Shown here one piece after another: positions 35,013 through 43,653 of a stretch of 64,000 nucleotides of DNA. The DNA lies in the NCBI RefSeq assembly GCF_038002345.1, contig NZ_JBBOCJ010000001.1, forward strand, positions 744,001 through 808,000, in the 5' to 3' direction. The translations under genes and the position numbers were made by a program. The notes under the pieces are model-generated. The model searched no databases, was not told the origin of the DNA, and worked only from the letters and a program-made list of their open reading frames with translations. This stretch comes from Paenibacillus sp. FSL M7-0420 (GTDB lineage: Bacteria; Bacillota; Bacilli; Paenibacillales; Paenibacillaceae). The stretch's first letter is position 1, and the number at the start of each line of letters is the position of its first letter.

Positions 35013-35402
35013 ATGTTCGAGTTGGATGTACGCAGCCGCAAGCCGATCTATGAGCAGCTGACCGACAAGGTGAAGGAGATGATTATGCATGGTATTCTGC
35101 GGGCGGATGAACAGCTGCCTTCGGTGCGGGCGTTATCCTCGCAGCTTACCGTGAATCCCAATACGATACAGAAGGCCTATAGGGAACTGGAGCGTGAGGG
35201 GTATATCTATTCACTGCAGGGCAAGGGCAACTTCGTAGCCGAGTTGCAGCAGGGCCAGAGTGAGAGCAAACGGGCAGAGCTGAAGGAGGAGTTGCTGCGG
35301 CTGATGGCAGAAGCAGTCTACCTTGGGTTCACGGAGACAGAGATCAGTTCCTTGTACCGCCAGGTGCTGGATATGAGAAGAGAGGAGAGCAGCCATGATT
35401 GA
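35013..35402 (+). CDS. GntR-family repressor, YtrA subfamily
   Basis: 129 residues: an N-terminal winged helix (RKPIYEQLTDKVKEMI, LPSVRALSSQL, NTIQKAYRELE) and only a short C-terminal tail, the hallmark of the YtrA subfamily. GAAAGGAGG precedes the ATG. The following ATPase gene overlaps by 8 bases. In Bacillus, YtrA represses an ABC operon that responds to lantibiotics and other wall antibiotics; the same logic is likely here. Confidence 0.93.
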   Translation: MFELDVRSRKPIYEQLTDKVKEMIMHGILRADEQLPSVRALSSQLTVNPNTIQKAYRELEREGYIYSLQGKGNFVAELQQGQSESKRAELKEELLRLMAEAVYLGFTETEISSLYRQVLDMRREESSHD

Positions 35403-36297
35403 GATACGCGGTGTGAGCAAGATTTTTCAGGAGGAAAAGGCTGTGAACGGCCTTTCGCTGACGGTACCCAAAGGGGCCATCTACGGATTGCTGGGATCGA
35501 ACGGAGCAGGCAAAACCACGCTTCTTAAGATGCTTGCAGGCATCTATCGCCCGGATACAGGAAGTGTCAAGGTAGGCGGGCAGCCCGTCTATGAATCACC
35601 TGAGGTGAAGCGCAGTCTGTTCTTCATGCCGGACAGCCCGTATTTCTTCCCGCAGGCCACAATGAAGAGTATGGCGGAATTCTACCGCTCAATCTATACA
35701 CAGTGGAGCCAAAAAAGGTATGAGGAGCTGGTTACAGTGTTCCGGCTCGATCCCCGGCGCAGGCTCAGCCGCTTCTCCAAGGGGATGCAGCGGCAGGCCG
35801 CCTTCCTGCTGGCGCTTAGCTGCAAGCCGGATGCGCTGATTATGGACGAGCCGATCGACGGCCTGGACCCGGTGATGCGCCGCCAGATCAAGAATCTGCT
35901 GTTCCAGGAAGTCGCTGAACGCGAGCTTACCGTGCTGATCTCCTCGCATAATCTGCGGGAGATTGAGGATCTGTGCGACCATGTCGGCATTATGCATGAG
36001 GGAAGGATGCTTGTGGAGAAGGATCTGGATGATCTGAAGGCCGACACGCACAAGATTCAGGTCGCTTTCCGTGACGTACGTCATGCGGCGGCGCTGGAAT
36101 CCAAGCTGCAGATCCTCCATCAGGAGCAGCGGGGAAGCGTCAGCCTATACATTGTAAAAGGGGAGCGGGAACGCATCAGCCAAGCTTTTCATGTCTATGA
36201 CCCGTATGTGTATGACCAGCTTCCGCTGACGCTGGAGGAAATCTTTATCTATGAAATGGGGGATGCCGGTTATGACGCGCAGCCGATTATTCTGTAA
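35395..36297 (+). CDS. ABC transporter ATPase, YtrB-like
   Basis: 300 residues, one ABC domain with Walker A GSNGAGKTT at about 39-47, a signature reading FSKGMQRQ in place of LSGGQ, and MDEPIDGLDP. The degenerate signature is common in bacteriocin/antibiotic exporters of this group. The C-terminal 80 residues are regulatory. It sits between its repressor and the membrane subunit gene, overlapping both. Confidence 0.93.
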   Translation: MIEIRGVSKIFQEEKAVNGLSLTVPKGAIYGLLGSNGAGKTTLLKMLAGIYRPDTGSVKVGGQPVYESPEVKRSLFFMPDSPYFFPQATMKSMAEFYRSIYTQWSQKRYEELVTVFRLDPRRRLSRFSKGMQRQAAFLLALSCKPDALIMDEPIDGLDPVMRRQIKNLLFQEVAERELTVLISSHNLREIEDLCDHVGIMHEGRMLVEKDLDDLKADTHKIQVAFRDVRHAAALESKLQILHQEQRGSVSLYIVKGERERISQAFHVYDPYVYDQLPLTLEEIFIYEMGDAGYDAQPIIL

Positions 36298-38278
36298 CAG
36301 CAGCATTATCCGCCAGAACCTGCACCAGTATGGCTGGATCGGAATTTTGTATACACTGGCACTCTTATTCATACTCCCGCTGCAACTGTTCATTAACGGC
36401 GACCGGCTTAAGGAGCCTATCGTAATAGACGGACTGTTCAACCTTGGCATGGACATTGCGGCAATCCTGATTCCTTTTCCGATTATTGCCGGATTGTTCC
36501 TCTCACGTTATATACAGTCCCGGAGGTCCTCCGACCTGATGCACAGCCTTCCGCTGCGCCGCTCGCATCTGCTGGCTTCCCATGCGCTAAGCGGTCTGCT
36601 CCTCCTGCTCCCGCCGGTGTGGATTACGGCTGTGGTTATCGCTCTGGTCCGCCCCTTGAAGGGCAATATGTACATCTTCCATGGAGCGGAGATTTGGGTA
36701 TGGTGCCTGACCGTCAGTGTGCTGACGCTGTTCCTGTATGCGTTCACCCTCTTTGTTGGCATTTGCACAGGGCAGAGTATTCTACAGGGAATTGTAGTCT
36801 TTATTCTTCTGATGCTTCCGTCTGTACTTCTGGAGATCATCAATATGCATTTCAACAGATTTCTTTACGGATACGCGGATTGGTTCGGCCTGTCAGCTGT
36901 GGAGAAGAACGTATGGTCTCCGCCCCTGCGTATAACCAATCTGACGACAGATCCTTTAAGTGGAGCAGAGATATGGAGTTATGCGTTTCTGTCTGCTGTG
37001 TTCCTGGCGTTGTCCTTCCTGCTGTACCGTAAGCGTCAGAGTGAACAAGCCGGACACGCCATGGCTTTTACCTATTTCAATCCGTTGTTCAAAGCCGGAG
37101 TGATGCTCTGCACTATGCTGGTGGCCAGCAGCTACTTCGGCAGCATCAGCCGGCAGCCCGGCTGGATCATCGGCTGGGTCTTGGCCGGAGGGCTGATCGG
37201 ATATATCACAGTGGAGATGGTGCTGCGCAAAACCTGGCAGATCCTAACCCGTAGACTGCCGCTTGAATTCGCGCTGTACAGCGTGCTGCTGGGCCTGCTT
37301 ATCTACATTCCTATCTCCGGCCTGACGGGTTATGAGAGCCGGGTTCCGCAGGCTGATAAGGTTGCCGGGGTATTTGCCGGAGACAACTACCAGGCACTAA
37401 TGCGAAGCCTGGAAGGCGAGACTGCCCCGGAGGCATGGAAGGAGGAGCTGTACTCCACTGACCCGAAATACATTGAAGCGGTAACTGAACTCCATCGTGC
37501 CGTGGTATCTGCAAAGCCTGATCAGAGAAAAGAACTGTGGAGTGAGTATCGTCAGACCCGGCATTTTATGCTGGTGTACCAACTGGAGAACGGACGGAAG
37601 CTTACGCGCAGTTACGTGATTCCGGTAGCGGGCTACGAACCGGAGCTGAAAGCGGTGATGGAGGATGCTTCATACAAGCGGGATCGTTATCTCCTCACCC
37701 GGATGAACGGGAATCTGGAGAGCTTCAGGCTGAATTACAGGAACAAGACCCTCAGTATTTCTGACCCGCAGGATGTAGAGGCGTTCACCGGAATTCTAAA
37801 GCGTGAGATCCTTAACAAATCCTTTGCGGATGAAATCTCTGATCAACGGGAGAAGGCAAGCATTCAATTAATCTATAAGCCGAAATCACCCGAGAGCGCC
37901 CTCTCCTATTCGTACAACTGGAACCGTTCCTACAAGGAAATGACCGCCTGGCTGGAGCAGAAGGGGTATGCGGATAAGCTGAAGATAACAGCGGAGGATG
38001 TTAAATCGGTTGAACTGTTCAAGGATATCCATCATAACGCAATCCCTCCAAGAGAGCTTTATAATGCCGAGGTCCGCCTGCAGCTTGCGCGCAGCGAACA
38101 GCGGACGGTGAAGATTACCGACAAGACGCTCATTGATGATATTCTGCTGCACCAGCGTAAATTTACCCGCCAAGAGGGTAGAACCGTAGTGCTGATCGAA
38201 TACAAGAAGGGCAATGAAGAATTCAGTTCATTGGAAGAACAAGACATGGCCCCGGCGCTTAAGGCGCTTCTTCCCTAA
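36272..38278 (+). CDS. ABC transporter membrane subunit with large extracellular or C-terminal domain
   Basis: 668 residues from the ATG at 36272, which has a GGGGG stretch about 10 bases upstream; ATGs at 36251 and 36263 are less well placed. The first 365 residues hold eight or so membrane helices, followed by 300 hydrophilic residues with a mixed alpha/beta pattern. It resembles the YtrC/D-type permeases linked to YtrA repressors, with the C-terminal domain that databases list as DUF6449. The gene overlaps the ATPase gene by 26 bases. Together they probably protect against a wall-active compound. Confidence 0.85.
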   Translation: MTRSRLFCNSSIIRQNLHQYGWIGILYTLALLFILPLQLFINGDRLKEPIVIDGLFNLGMDIAAILIPFPIIAGLFLSRYIQSRRSSDLMHSLPLRRSHLLASHALSGLLLLLPPVWITAVVIALVRPLKGNMYIFHGAEIWVWCLTVSVLTLFLYAFTLFVGICTGQSILQGIVVFILLMLPSVLLEIINMHFNRFLYGYADWFGLSAVEKNVWSPPLRITNLTTDPLSGAEIWSYAFLSAVFLALSFLLYRKRQSEQAGHAMAFTYFNPLFKAGVMLCTMLVASSYFGSISRQPGWIIGWVLAGGLIGYITVEMVLRKTWQILTRRLPLEFALYSVLLGLLIYIPISGLTGYESRVPQADKVAGVFAGDNYQALMRSLEGETAPEAWKEELYSTDPKYIEAVTELHRAVVSAKPDQRKELWSEYRQTRHFMLVYQLENGRKLTRSYVIPVAGYEPELKAVMEDASYKRDRYLLTRMNGNLESFRLNYRNKTLSISDPQDVEAFTGILKREILNKSFADEISDQREKASIQLIYKPKSPESALSYSYNWNRSYKEMTAWLEQKGYADKLKITAEDVKSVELFKDIHHNAIPPRELYNAEVRLQLARSEQRTVKITDKTLIDDILLHQRKFTRQEGRTVVLIEYKKGNEEFSSLEEQDMAPALKALLP

Positions 38279-38287
38279 TTCACTGCA

Positions 38288-38327
38288 CAGCCCCTGCCCA
38301 TGGGATGATTCTCCGGGCGGGGGCTGT
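38288..38327 (+). terminator. Intrinsic terminator
   Basis: CAGCCCCTGCCC pairs with GGGCGGGGGCTG just after the permease gene. The T-run is weak (TTGCCTGTTATT). Confidence 0.75.
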
Positions 38328-38414
38328 TGCCTGTTATTATGATCTATGCGTTATGGGTTATAGTAAGGTAAGGCTGCTGCGAACAGAGTGCAGCCTCTGC
38401 AAGGAGGGGATGGA

Positions 38415-38936
38415 ATGGAAGAAGTGCCGGATCATCTGGATCACGGACTCCAGATTGTTTTCATCGGGTTCAACCCCAGCATCCGCTCCGGGGAGCTGGG
38501 GCATCATTATGCCAATCCGCGCAATAATTTCTGGCGCATCCTGCATAAGTCCGGGCTGACGCCGCGGTTATACGAGGCTTCCGAGGACGGGGAACTGCTG
38601 AAGCTGGGGTACGGGTTCACCAACATCGTCGCCCGCCCCACCGTAGGCGCTGAAGATATCACCCGGGAGGAGTACGCCAAGGGCCGCGAGCTTCTGCGGG
38701 CCAAGCTGGAGGAATACCGCCCGGAGATTGCCTGCTTTGTCGGCAAGGGCGTATATACAGAGTTCAGCCGCAGAACTACAGCCGCCTGGGGCTTCCAGGA
38801 AGGTATTGCTCCCGTGGTGGACGGAGTCCGCGAGTTCGTCGCCCCGTCATCCAGCGGTCTGGTCCGCATGCCGATGCCGGAGATCATCGGAATCTACTCG
38901 CAGCTGCGTGACTTCACGGAGGAGCAGGAGCCTTAA
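38415..38936 (+). CDS. mug: Mismatch-specific uracil/thymine DNA glycosylase (Mug/TDG)
   Basis: 173 residues from the ATG at 38415, 5 bases after AAGGAGGGG. Motif 1 reads GFNPSIRSGELGHHYANPRNN in the alignment position of the Mug GINPG loop, and the second active-site loop is VAPSSSGLVR. The enzyme removes uracil or thymine opposite guanine. It stands alone; a tandem array follows directly. Confidence 0.93.
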   Translation: MEEVPDHLDHGLQIVFIGFNPSIRSGELGHHYANPRNNFWRILHKSGLTPRLYEASEDGELLKLGYGFTNIVARPTVGAEDITREEYAKGRELLRAKLEEYRPEIACFVGKGVYTEFSRRTTAAWGFQEGIAPVVDGVREFVAPSSSGLVRMPMPEIIGIYSQLRDFTEEQEP

Positions 38937-38969
38937 GGCCGGAGAAACGCGTCATATGGTTGCGTGGAA

Positions 38970-39250
38970 TCGATGTATGCGAAAAACCGAATACAATCGG
39001 TACAGATGGGGATGCGCGGGCCTGATGTATGCGGAAAACAGCATACATTTGCTGGCGCGCAGGCGTGTGTCCCGAATGTATGCGGAAAACAGCATACATT
39101 GTGCTGGTGCGCAGGCGTGTGTCCCGAATGTATGCGAAAAACAGCATACATTTGCTGGCGCGCAGGCGTGTGGCCTGAATGTATGCGAAAAACAGCATAC
39201 ATTTGCTGGTGCGCAGGCGTGTGTCCCGAATGTATGCGAAAAACCTAACG
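38970..39250. repeat. Third tandem array, 6 units of 51-52 bp with GTATGCG...GCATAC hairpin
   Basis: GTATGCG recurs at 38975, 39027, 39078, 39130, 39181 and 39232, with steps of 52, 51, 52, 51 and 51. Most units contain GTATGCGAAAAACAGCATAC, a 6-base stem with an 8-base loop, then ATTTGCTGGTGCGCAGGCGTGTGTCCCGA. The sequence is unrelated to the two arrays in the GTPase locus but the period is the same. Mixed 51/52 steps break any reading frame. Confidence 0.93.
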
Positions 39251-39330
39251 CATGAGCTGACGCGAGGGCGAAAGGGTGTGTAGTATCGGGTTTGTGGTTT
39301 TAAATCGCATCCCGCTTAAACAGCGGAGAG

Positions 39331-39441
39331 GACGGAACGAATGCGGAAAAGCGATAGCGGTCGCCTTTGTCTCCGGATTTTTACCGATTAGGGAAATAAA
39401 TAAAATCTGGAGACAACAGCGATTGTAGCAACGTTCCGTTC
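39331..39441. repeat. Dispersed imperfect palindrome, copy A
   Basis: The left arm 39331-39382 (GACGGAACG, AGCGGTCGCCTTTGTCTCC, GGATTTTT) pairs with the right arm 39402-39441 (AAAATCTGGAGACAACAGCG, AACGTTCCGTTC). The same design occurs on the other strand at 43339-43458, with the shared blocks AGCG..CGCCTTTGT, GGATTT..ACC and ACAACAGCG. It lies between the third tandem array and tagO; the surrounding sequence of this 670-base gap holds no gene. Confidence 0.8.
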
Positions 39442-39540
39442 GCGGAGCGTCCACCCGAGCGCCCGCGTTGATCCTGCTCAAAAGTAAAAGGTTCTCCCAT
39501 GTAATCAGGCGGCGCCCACGCTGATCCTGCTCGAAAAATT

Positions 39541-39591
39541 AAAAAGACTGCCCCCATCAGCCATTTCATGACTTTTGGGAACAGCCCTTTT
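39541..39591 (-). terminator. Probable terminator of tagO
   Basis: On the minus strand GGGCTGTTCCC pairs with GGGGGCAGTC (some G-U pairs) and is followed by TTTTTAATTTTT, directly after the tagO stop. Confidence 0.6.
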
Positions 39592-39608
39592 AATAAATAG
39601 CAGCCTGC

Positions 39609-40577
39609 CTACGTCTGGATCAGCAGCAGGATGATGGACGACAGGGAGAGGCAAACGCTGGCCAGATAGAGCACGCCGACCACCTGTCTCTGGTTCAGAC
39701 CAGCCTTGAGCAGACGGTAATGAACCTGACTGGCGTCCGCCTGATAGATGGCTTGTCCCTTCAGGAAGCGTCTGATGACGACAAAAATATTGTCGAAGAT
39801 CGGTACGCCCAGCGCGAGAATCGGAATGAACAGCGACAACACCGTGGCCTGCTTGAAGGCGCCGTCCAGCGCAATCACCGCCAGAATGAAGCCGAGGAAG
39901 GTGGCGCCGGCATCGCCCATGAAGATTTTGGCCGGAGCCTTGTTGAAGCGCAAGTACGCCAGCGTAACCCCGATCAGCGAAATTGCCATGTAGGCAGAAG
40001 TAGATTGGCCCATCGTGAGTGCGACGACGAACAGGGTAACTGCCGAGATCGCTGTAAGTCCGCCGGCCAGACCGTCCATGCCGTCGGAGAAATTAATGAC
40101 CGTAGTAACGCCGAAGATCCAGATGATCGTCAGCAGGAACTGCAAAATGAACGGCAGTGAGATATAATCACCTGAGAACGGATTAATGAAGCCGGTAAAC
40201 GCATTGCCCGAAAAGAACACCAGAACCGCGGCGGCAATCTGTACGATGAATTTGGGCAGGGCCGGGAAATCCTTGCCTTTGGTTTTGTACCAGTCATCGA
40301 TGGTTCCTATAGTCAGCAGAAGCACACCGCCAATGAACAGGGCGAGCGTCTCCAGGGTGAATTCACGTGCGAAGAGCAGATATGTAATGAAAAAACCTAC
40401 GAATATAGCGTAGCTTGCCGTTAGCGGGATAGGCTCCCTATGGATTTTGCGTTCAACATCTTCCCTCGGCCTGTCCACGAAATCCAGCCGGAAAGCCAGC
40501 CTGCCCAGAGGAGGAATCAGCAGATAAACGATAAAAAATGACACGAGAAAAGCTAAACCGTATAAAATGACAATCAC
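39609..40577 (-). CDS. tagO: Undecaprenyl-phosphate GlcNAc-1-phosphate transferase
   Basis: 322 residues with about ten membrane helices. The polyprenyl-phosphate sugar transferase motifs are present: GTIDD (Asp94, Asp95), NFSDGMDG at 162-169 and FMGDAG. The usual HIHHRL loop reads QVHYRLLKAG. It links GlcNAc-1-phosphate to undecaprenyl phosphate, the first step for teichoic acid or secondary wall polymer. The latter is the anchor of SLH proteins such as the one at 19273. The start is a GTG with only a short GGGG before it, so the exact start is uncertain. Divergent from the HAD gene. Confidence 0.92.
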   Translation of the reverse strand: MIVILYGLAFLVSFFIVYLLIPPLGRLAFRLDFVDRPREDVERKIHREPIPLTASYAIFVGFFITYLLFAREFTLETLALFIGGVLLLTIGTIDDWYKTKGKDFPALPKFIVQIAAAVLVFFSGNAFTGFINPFSGDYISLPFILQFLLTIIWIFGVTTVINFSDGMDGLAGGLTAISAVTLFVVALTMGQSTSAYMAISLIGVTLAYLRFNKAPAKIFMGDAGATFLGFILAVIALDGAFKQATVLSLFIPILALGVPIFDNIFVVIRRFLKGQAIYQADASQVHYRLLKAGLNQRQVVGVLYLASVCLSLSSIILLLIQT

Positions 40578-40662
40578 CCCGTTGATTTTTTTAAGGCCTA
40601 TCCCAAATTATATCGCAGAAGGATGTATGTTGTCGAACTACATAAGCGAGATGGAGGAAATG

Positions 40663-41352
40663 ATGAAATACGAATGTATCTTATTTGATGCCGATGATAC
40701 GCTGTTCGATTATGGAATGGCAGAGAGTCATGCCTTGATCCATGCCTTCGCCCACTTCGGGCTGCCGACGGGCGCGCAGGAGTATGCCGCCAGCTACCAG
40801 GAAATTAACCATGGACTGTGGAAGGAGCTTGAACAAGGTCAGATTACCGCTGCCGCCCTGCGGGTGGAACGGTTCAACCGGCTGTTCGCCGCCCATCAGC
40901 TCAGCCTGAAGCCGGATGAATTCAGTGAAGCATATTTGCGTTTTCTGGGGGAAGGCACCTTCCTGATTCAAGGGGCGGTAGAAATCTGCGGAGAGCTGGC
41001 GGGATGCAGGCTGGCTGTTATCACTAATGGCTTCAAGCATGTACAGCAGTCGAGGATCAAGGGTTCTCCGCTAAGCGAGGTGTTCGAGGAGATTATCATC
41101 TCAGAGGAGGCCGGTTACCAGAAGCCGGAGACGGGGATTTTTGATTATGCTTTTGCTAAGCTTAAGCTGTCCGATAGACGCAAGGTGCTGATCGTCGGGG
41201 ACTCCCTGACCTCGGATATCCGGGGCGGGAACAATTACGGCATCGATACATGCTGGTTCAATCCGCTGGGCAAGCCCGGTGATCCTGAGATCCTTCCTAC
41301 CTATGAAATCCGCAGTCTGGACGAGCTGGTGGAGATTGTGAACCGCGCGTAA
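40663..41352 (+). CDS. HAD phosphatase, YjjG family
   Basis: 229 residues from the ATG at 40663 (GGAGG five bases upstream); the frame is open further up but without a ribosome site. Motif I is LFDADDTLFD, motif II ITNG, motif III lysine in GYQKPE, and motif IV VGDSLTSDIRGG. YjjG-type enzymes remove phosphate from (non-canonical) pyrimidine nucleotides, cleaning the pool. Monocistronic. Confidence 0.92.
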   Translation: MKYECILFDADDTLFDYGMAESHALIHAFAHFGLPTGAQEYAASYQEINHGLWKELEQGQITAAALRVERFNRLFAAHQLSLKPDEFSEAYLRFLGEGTFLIQGAVEICGELAGCRLAVITNGFKHVQQSRIKGSPLSEVFEEIIISEEAGYQKPETGIFDYAFAKLKLSDRRKVLIVGDSLTSDIRGGNNYGIDTCWFNPLGKPGDPEILPTYEIRSLDELVEIVNRA

Positions 41353-41457
41353 GCGGAATAAACGGCGGCAGGCAGGTTGAAAGTTTCGCTTCCGTGTTAA
41401 ATATATAGGGATGCAAAGTTTCTACTTTTTTAACAACAACATACGGGAGAGGATATT

Positions 41458-42150
41458 ATGAGAAAAAAATGGCTGATTGCCGCGGTGGTCACCGGCATGA
41501 CGGTAACAGGCTCGGCAGGGGTGTATGCGGGCACCAAGCTGCAGCAGATTAAGGCTTATCTGAACCATAGCCTGGGTATTGTGGTGGATGGTAATCCTTT
41601 TTGGATGAAAGACGGCAACGGCAAAACCCTGACACCGATCACCTACGAAGGTCTCACCTACCTGCCGGTCCAATCGATCGCCACGGTGCTGAAGGTGCCT
41701 ATCAATTATGACTCGGTCAACTATAAAGTGAGAATTGGCGCCGGCAGCGCGGATATTCCTGCACCGACTCCTGCTCCGGGAACCTCTACCGGCGGGGGGA
41801 ATACAACTCCTGCTCCAGTAGTGGAGGGAACGGCCAGACCGGTTAATCTGCCTAAGGATTTTCCGATTCCCCAAGACGCCCTGATTGCGATCACGCTGGA
41901 TACGGATGCTAACGGCCAGAAGAAGGTGGCGTTCACGTATTCCACGCAGGAGACACTGGAGATCATGGGCTTCGTGTACAGTGAATATGCACGGATTAAA
42001 AATCTGGATAATGCCTCGGAGTCGGTATCAGCCAGCAATGTCAAAATTACGGGCAGACTCGGCGGGACAAGCCCTGTATCCATTACAGGCAAAGCTTCCA
42101 CGGCCCGGCCGGGCTTCAACCTCTTCACGATCACCTGGTCGGAGAGCTGA
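41458..42150 (+). CDS. Secreted stalk-domain protein
   Basis: 230 residues. Signal peptide 1-25 (basic start, cut near YAG). A short copper-amine-oxidase-type stalk domain at about 38-95 (LTYLPVQSIATVLKV) is followed by a Pro/Thr linker and a C-terminal domain of about 115 residues that looks alpha/beta. No catalytic motif. GGAGAGGA precedes the ATG. Such proteins are abundant in Paenibacillus and probably act in the wall; the function is unknown. Confidence 0.85.
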   Translation: MRKKWLIAAVVTGMTVTGSAGVYAGTKLQQIKAYLNHSLGIVVDGNPFWMKDGNGKTLTPITYEGLTYLPVQSIATVLKVPINYDSVNYKVRIGAGSADIPAPTPAPGTSTGGGNTTPAPVVEGTARPVNLPKDFPIPQDALIAITLDTDANGQKKVAFTYSTQETLEIMGFVYSEYARIKNLDNASESVSASNVKITGRLGGTSPVSITGKASTARPGFNLFTITWSES

Positions 42151-42194
42151 TCTGAGCCGGTAAGCCTAAGCTGTTATGCAGGCTTGGCCAACTC

Positions 42195-42233
42195 AAAAGA
42201 AACTCCGGCTTGTAAGTCAGCCGGAGTTTCTTT
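42195..42233. terminator. Bidirectional terminator
   Basis: AAAGAAACTCCGGCT pairs with AGCCGGAGTTTCTTT. It lies between convergent genes and has A- and T-runs on either side. Confidence 0.9.
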
Positions 42234-42273
42234 ATGTGCAATTCGCCAAGGCTAATTCAACAAGGTAATATGA

Positions 42274-43257
42274 TCAGACTTGCGGGCGGGTATCCAGCGG
42301 CTTCAGGTGGGCCTCAATCTGTTCGCGCTTTGCTTCCAGGAACGGAGGAAGGGCCAGCGCCTCGCCCAGATGCTCAACCTCTTCATCCGTCGCGAATCCC
42401 GGTCCGTCCGTTGCCAGCTCGAACAGAATACCATTCGGCTCCCGGAAATACAGGGAGCGGAAGTAGAAGCGGTCCACAAAACCCGAGTTCGGGAGCTGTA
42501 CGCTGCGGATGCGTTCAATCCACTGCTTCAGCTCCTCTTCGTTATCGACGCGGAAGGCTACATGATGCACGCCGCCCCGTCCCAGGCGCTCCTGCGGAAG
42601 ATCGCTGCGTTCCTCCAGATGGATCTCCGTACCAGAGCCGCCTTCGCCAGTCTCGAACACGATAATATCCGGCTGGCCCGCGACTGGAGAAGGATAACTG
42701 CCTGCACGGCGGAAGCCGAGCAGGTCCTCCAGAATCAGGGCCGTATGCTCAGCAGTCTCGACGGTCAGATGTGCCGGTCCCAGCCCGACTATGGCATACT
42801 CGGCAGGTACCGGGCTCTTGGCCCAGGGCTTACCGCCGGGCATGCCCACGTTATGCTCATCTGAGACGAGAATGAGGCGCTGGCCCTCATGGTCGGTGAA
42901 GGCCAGTGTCTTGCGGCCGCCGCGTTCGGTGATTTCTTCATGCTCTACGCCGAGCACCGTGAAGCGCTGGGTCCAGAAGAGCAGGGCATCATCCCCGGGA
43001 ACGCGCAGGGAGAGTGCGGAGATGCTGTTGTTGCCATCACGGTTACGCCCGGCGTTAGGTAGCTCGAAGAAGGTAAGCTCCGTGCCGGGATTCCCGGTCT
43101 CATCCCCGTAGAACAGGTGATAGACAGAGACGTCATCCTGGTTGACGGTCTTCTTGATCAAGCGGAGCCCCAGCACTTCTGTATAGAATTTATAGTTTTC
43201 CGGCGCTTTGGCGGTAATGGCAGATACATGGTGAAGTCCTTTTAGTGTTAAACTCAT
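42274..43257 (-). CDS. Ring-cleaving dioxygenase of the VOC family (MhqO-like)
   Basis: 327 residues formed by two glyoxalase/VOC halves. The first begins GLHHVSAITAKAPEN, the second carries GGVHHVAFRVDN, and FYFRSLYFREPNGILFELAT provides the terminal glutamate; these supply the 2-His-1-Glu metal site. Close in type to Bacillus MhqO/MhqA, which open hydroquinone or catechol rings and protect against quinones. AGGAGG lies just upstream. No MhqR-like regulator is next to it. Confidence 0.92.
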   Translation of the reverse strand: MSLTLKGLHHVSAITAKAPENYKFYTEVLGLRLIKKTVNQDDVSVYHLFYGDETGNPGTELTFFELPNAGRNRDGNNSISALSLRVPGDDALLFWTQRFTVLGVEHEEITERGGRKTLAFTDHEGQRLILVSDEHNVGMPGGKPWAKSPVPAEYAIVGLGPAHLTVETAEHTALILEDLLGFRRAGSYPSPVAGQPDIIVFETGEGGSGTEIHLEERSDLPQERLGRGGVHHVAFRVDNEEELKQWIERIRSVQLPNSGFVDRFYFRSLYFREPNGILFELATDGPGFATDEEVEHLGEALALPPFLEAKREQIEAHLKPLDTRPQV

Positions 43258-43338
43258 GGGAATACCTCCTGAAGTTTAGGTTGTTATATAAGACACACTT
43301 AAGAGTTGAACTCGAAGCTAGGTCGTCACTGCGGTGAA

Positions 43339-43458
43339 CATTTGGACTTCCGGCCGCTGTTGTATTAGGATTTCCTGATTAGAACCGCTCTTCGCGGTAG
43401 AAATCCAAATACAAAGGCGGTCGCTAACGCTCCTCCAGTTCCAAATTTCCCCTCCGCT
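43339..43458. repeat. Dispersed imperfect palindrome, copy B (minus orientation)
   Basis: Read on the minus strand it matches copy A at 39331-39441: GCGTTAGCGACCGCCTTTGT, then GGATTTCTACCG, then ACAACAGCGGCCGGAAGTCC. The loops differ. It lies in a 400-base gap with no gene; the downstream 180 bases are AT-rich and contain a twice-repeated GCAAGATG(T/C)ATTTCA just before the acetyltransferase gene. Confidence 0.75.
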
Positions 43459-43653
43459 TCTTTTTGCTTTTTGTTAATTTCTTTAGTGTTTCTTATATAA
43501 CTTGGGTTGTTATATAAAAGCTGCAAATTACTTATTAATATTAAGTTACTATAATTTTAATAGTAAATGAGTAATTTTGCAAGATGTATTTCAGGGTGTA
43601 TTGCAAGATGCATTTCAAGCTGGTATTTATTATTCAGGAAAGCGGGGTTAATC

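Noticed and set aside
38964..39255. Open frames rich in Cys and His over the third array
   Set aside because: By-products of the tandem repeat; the frame is not kept between units.
43567..43653. N-terminal extension of the acetyltransferase
   Set aside because: No ribosome site before the ATG at 43567, and the extension covers a repeated AT-rich element; the ATG at 43654 has a good site.
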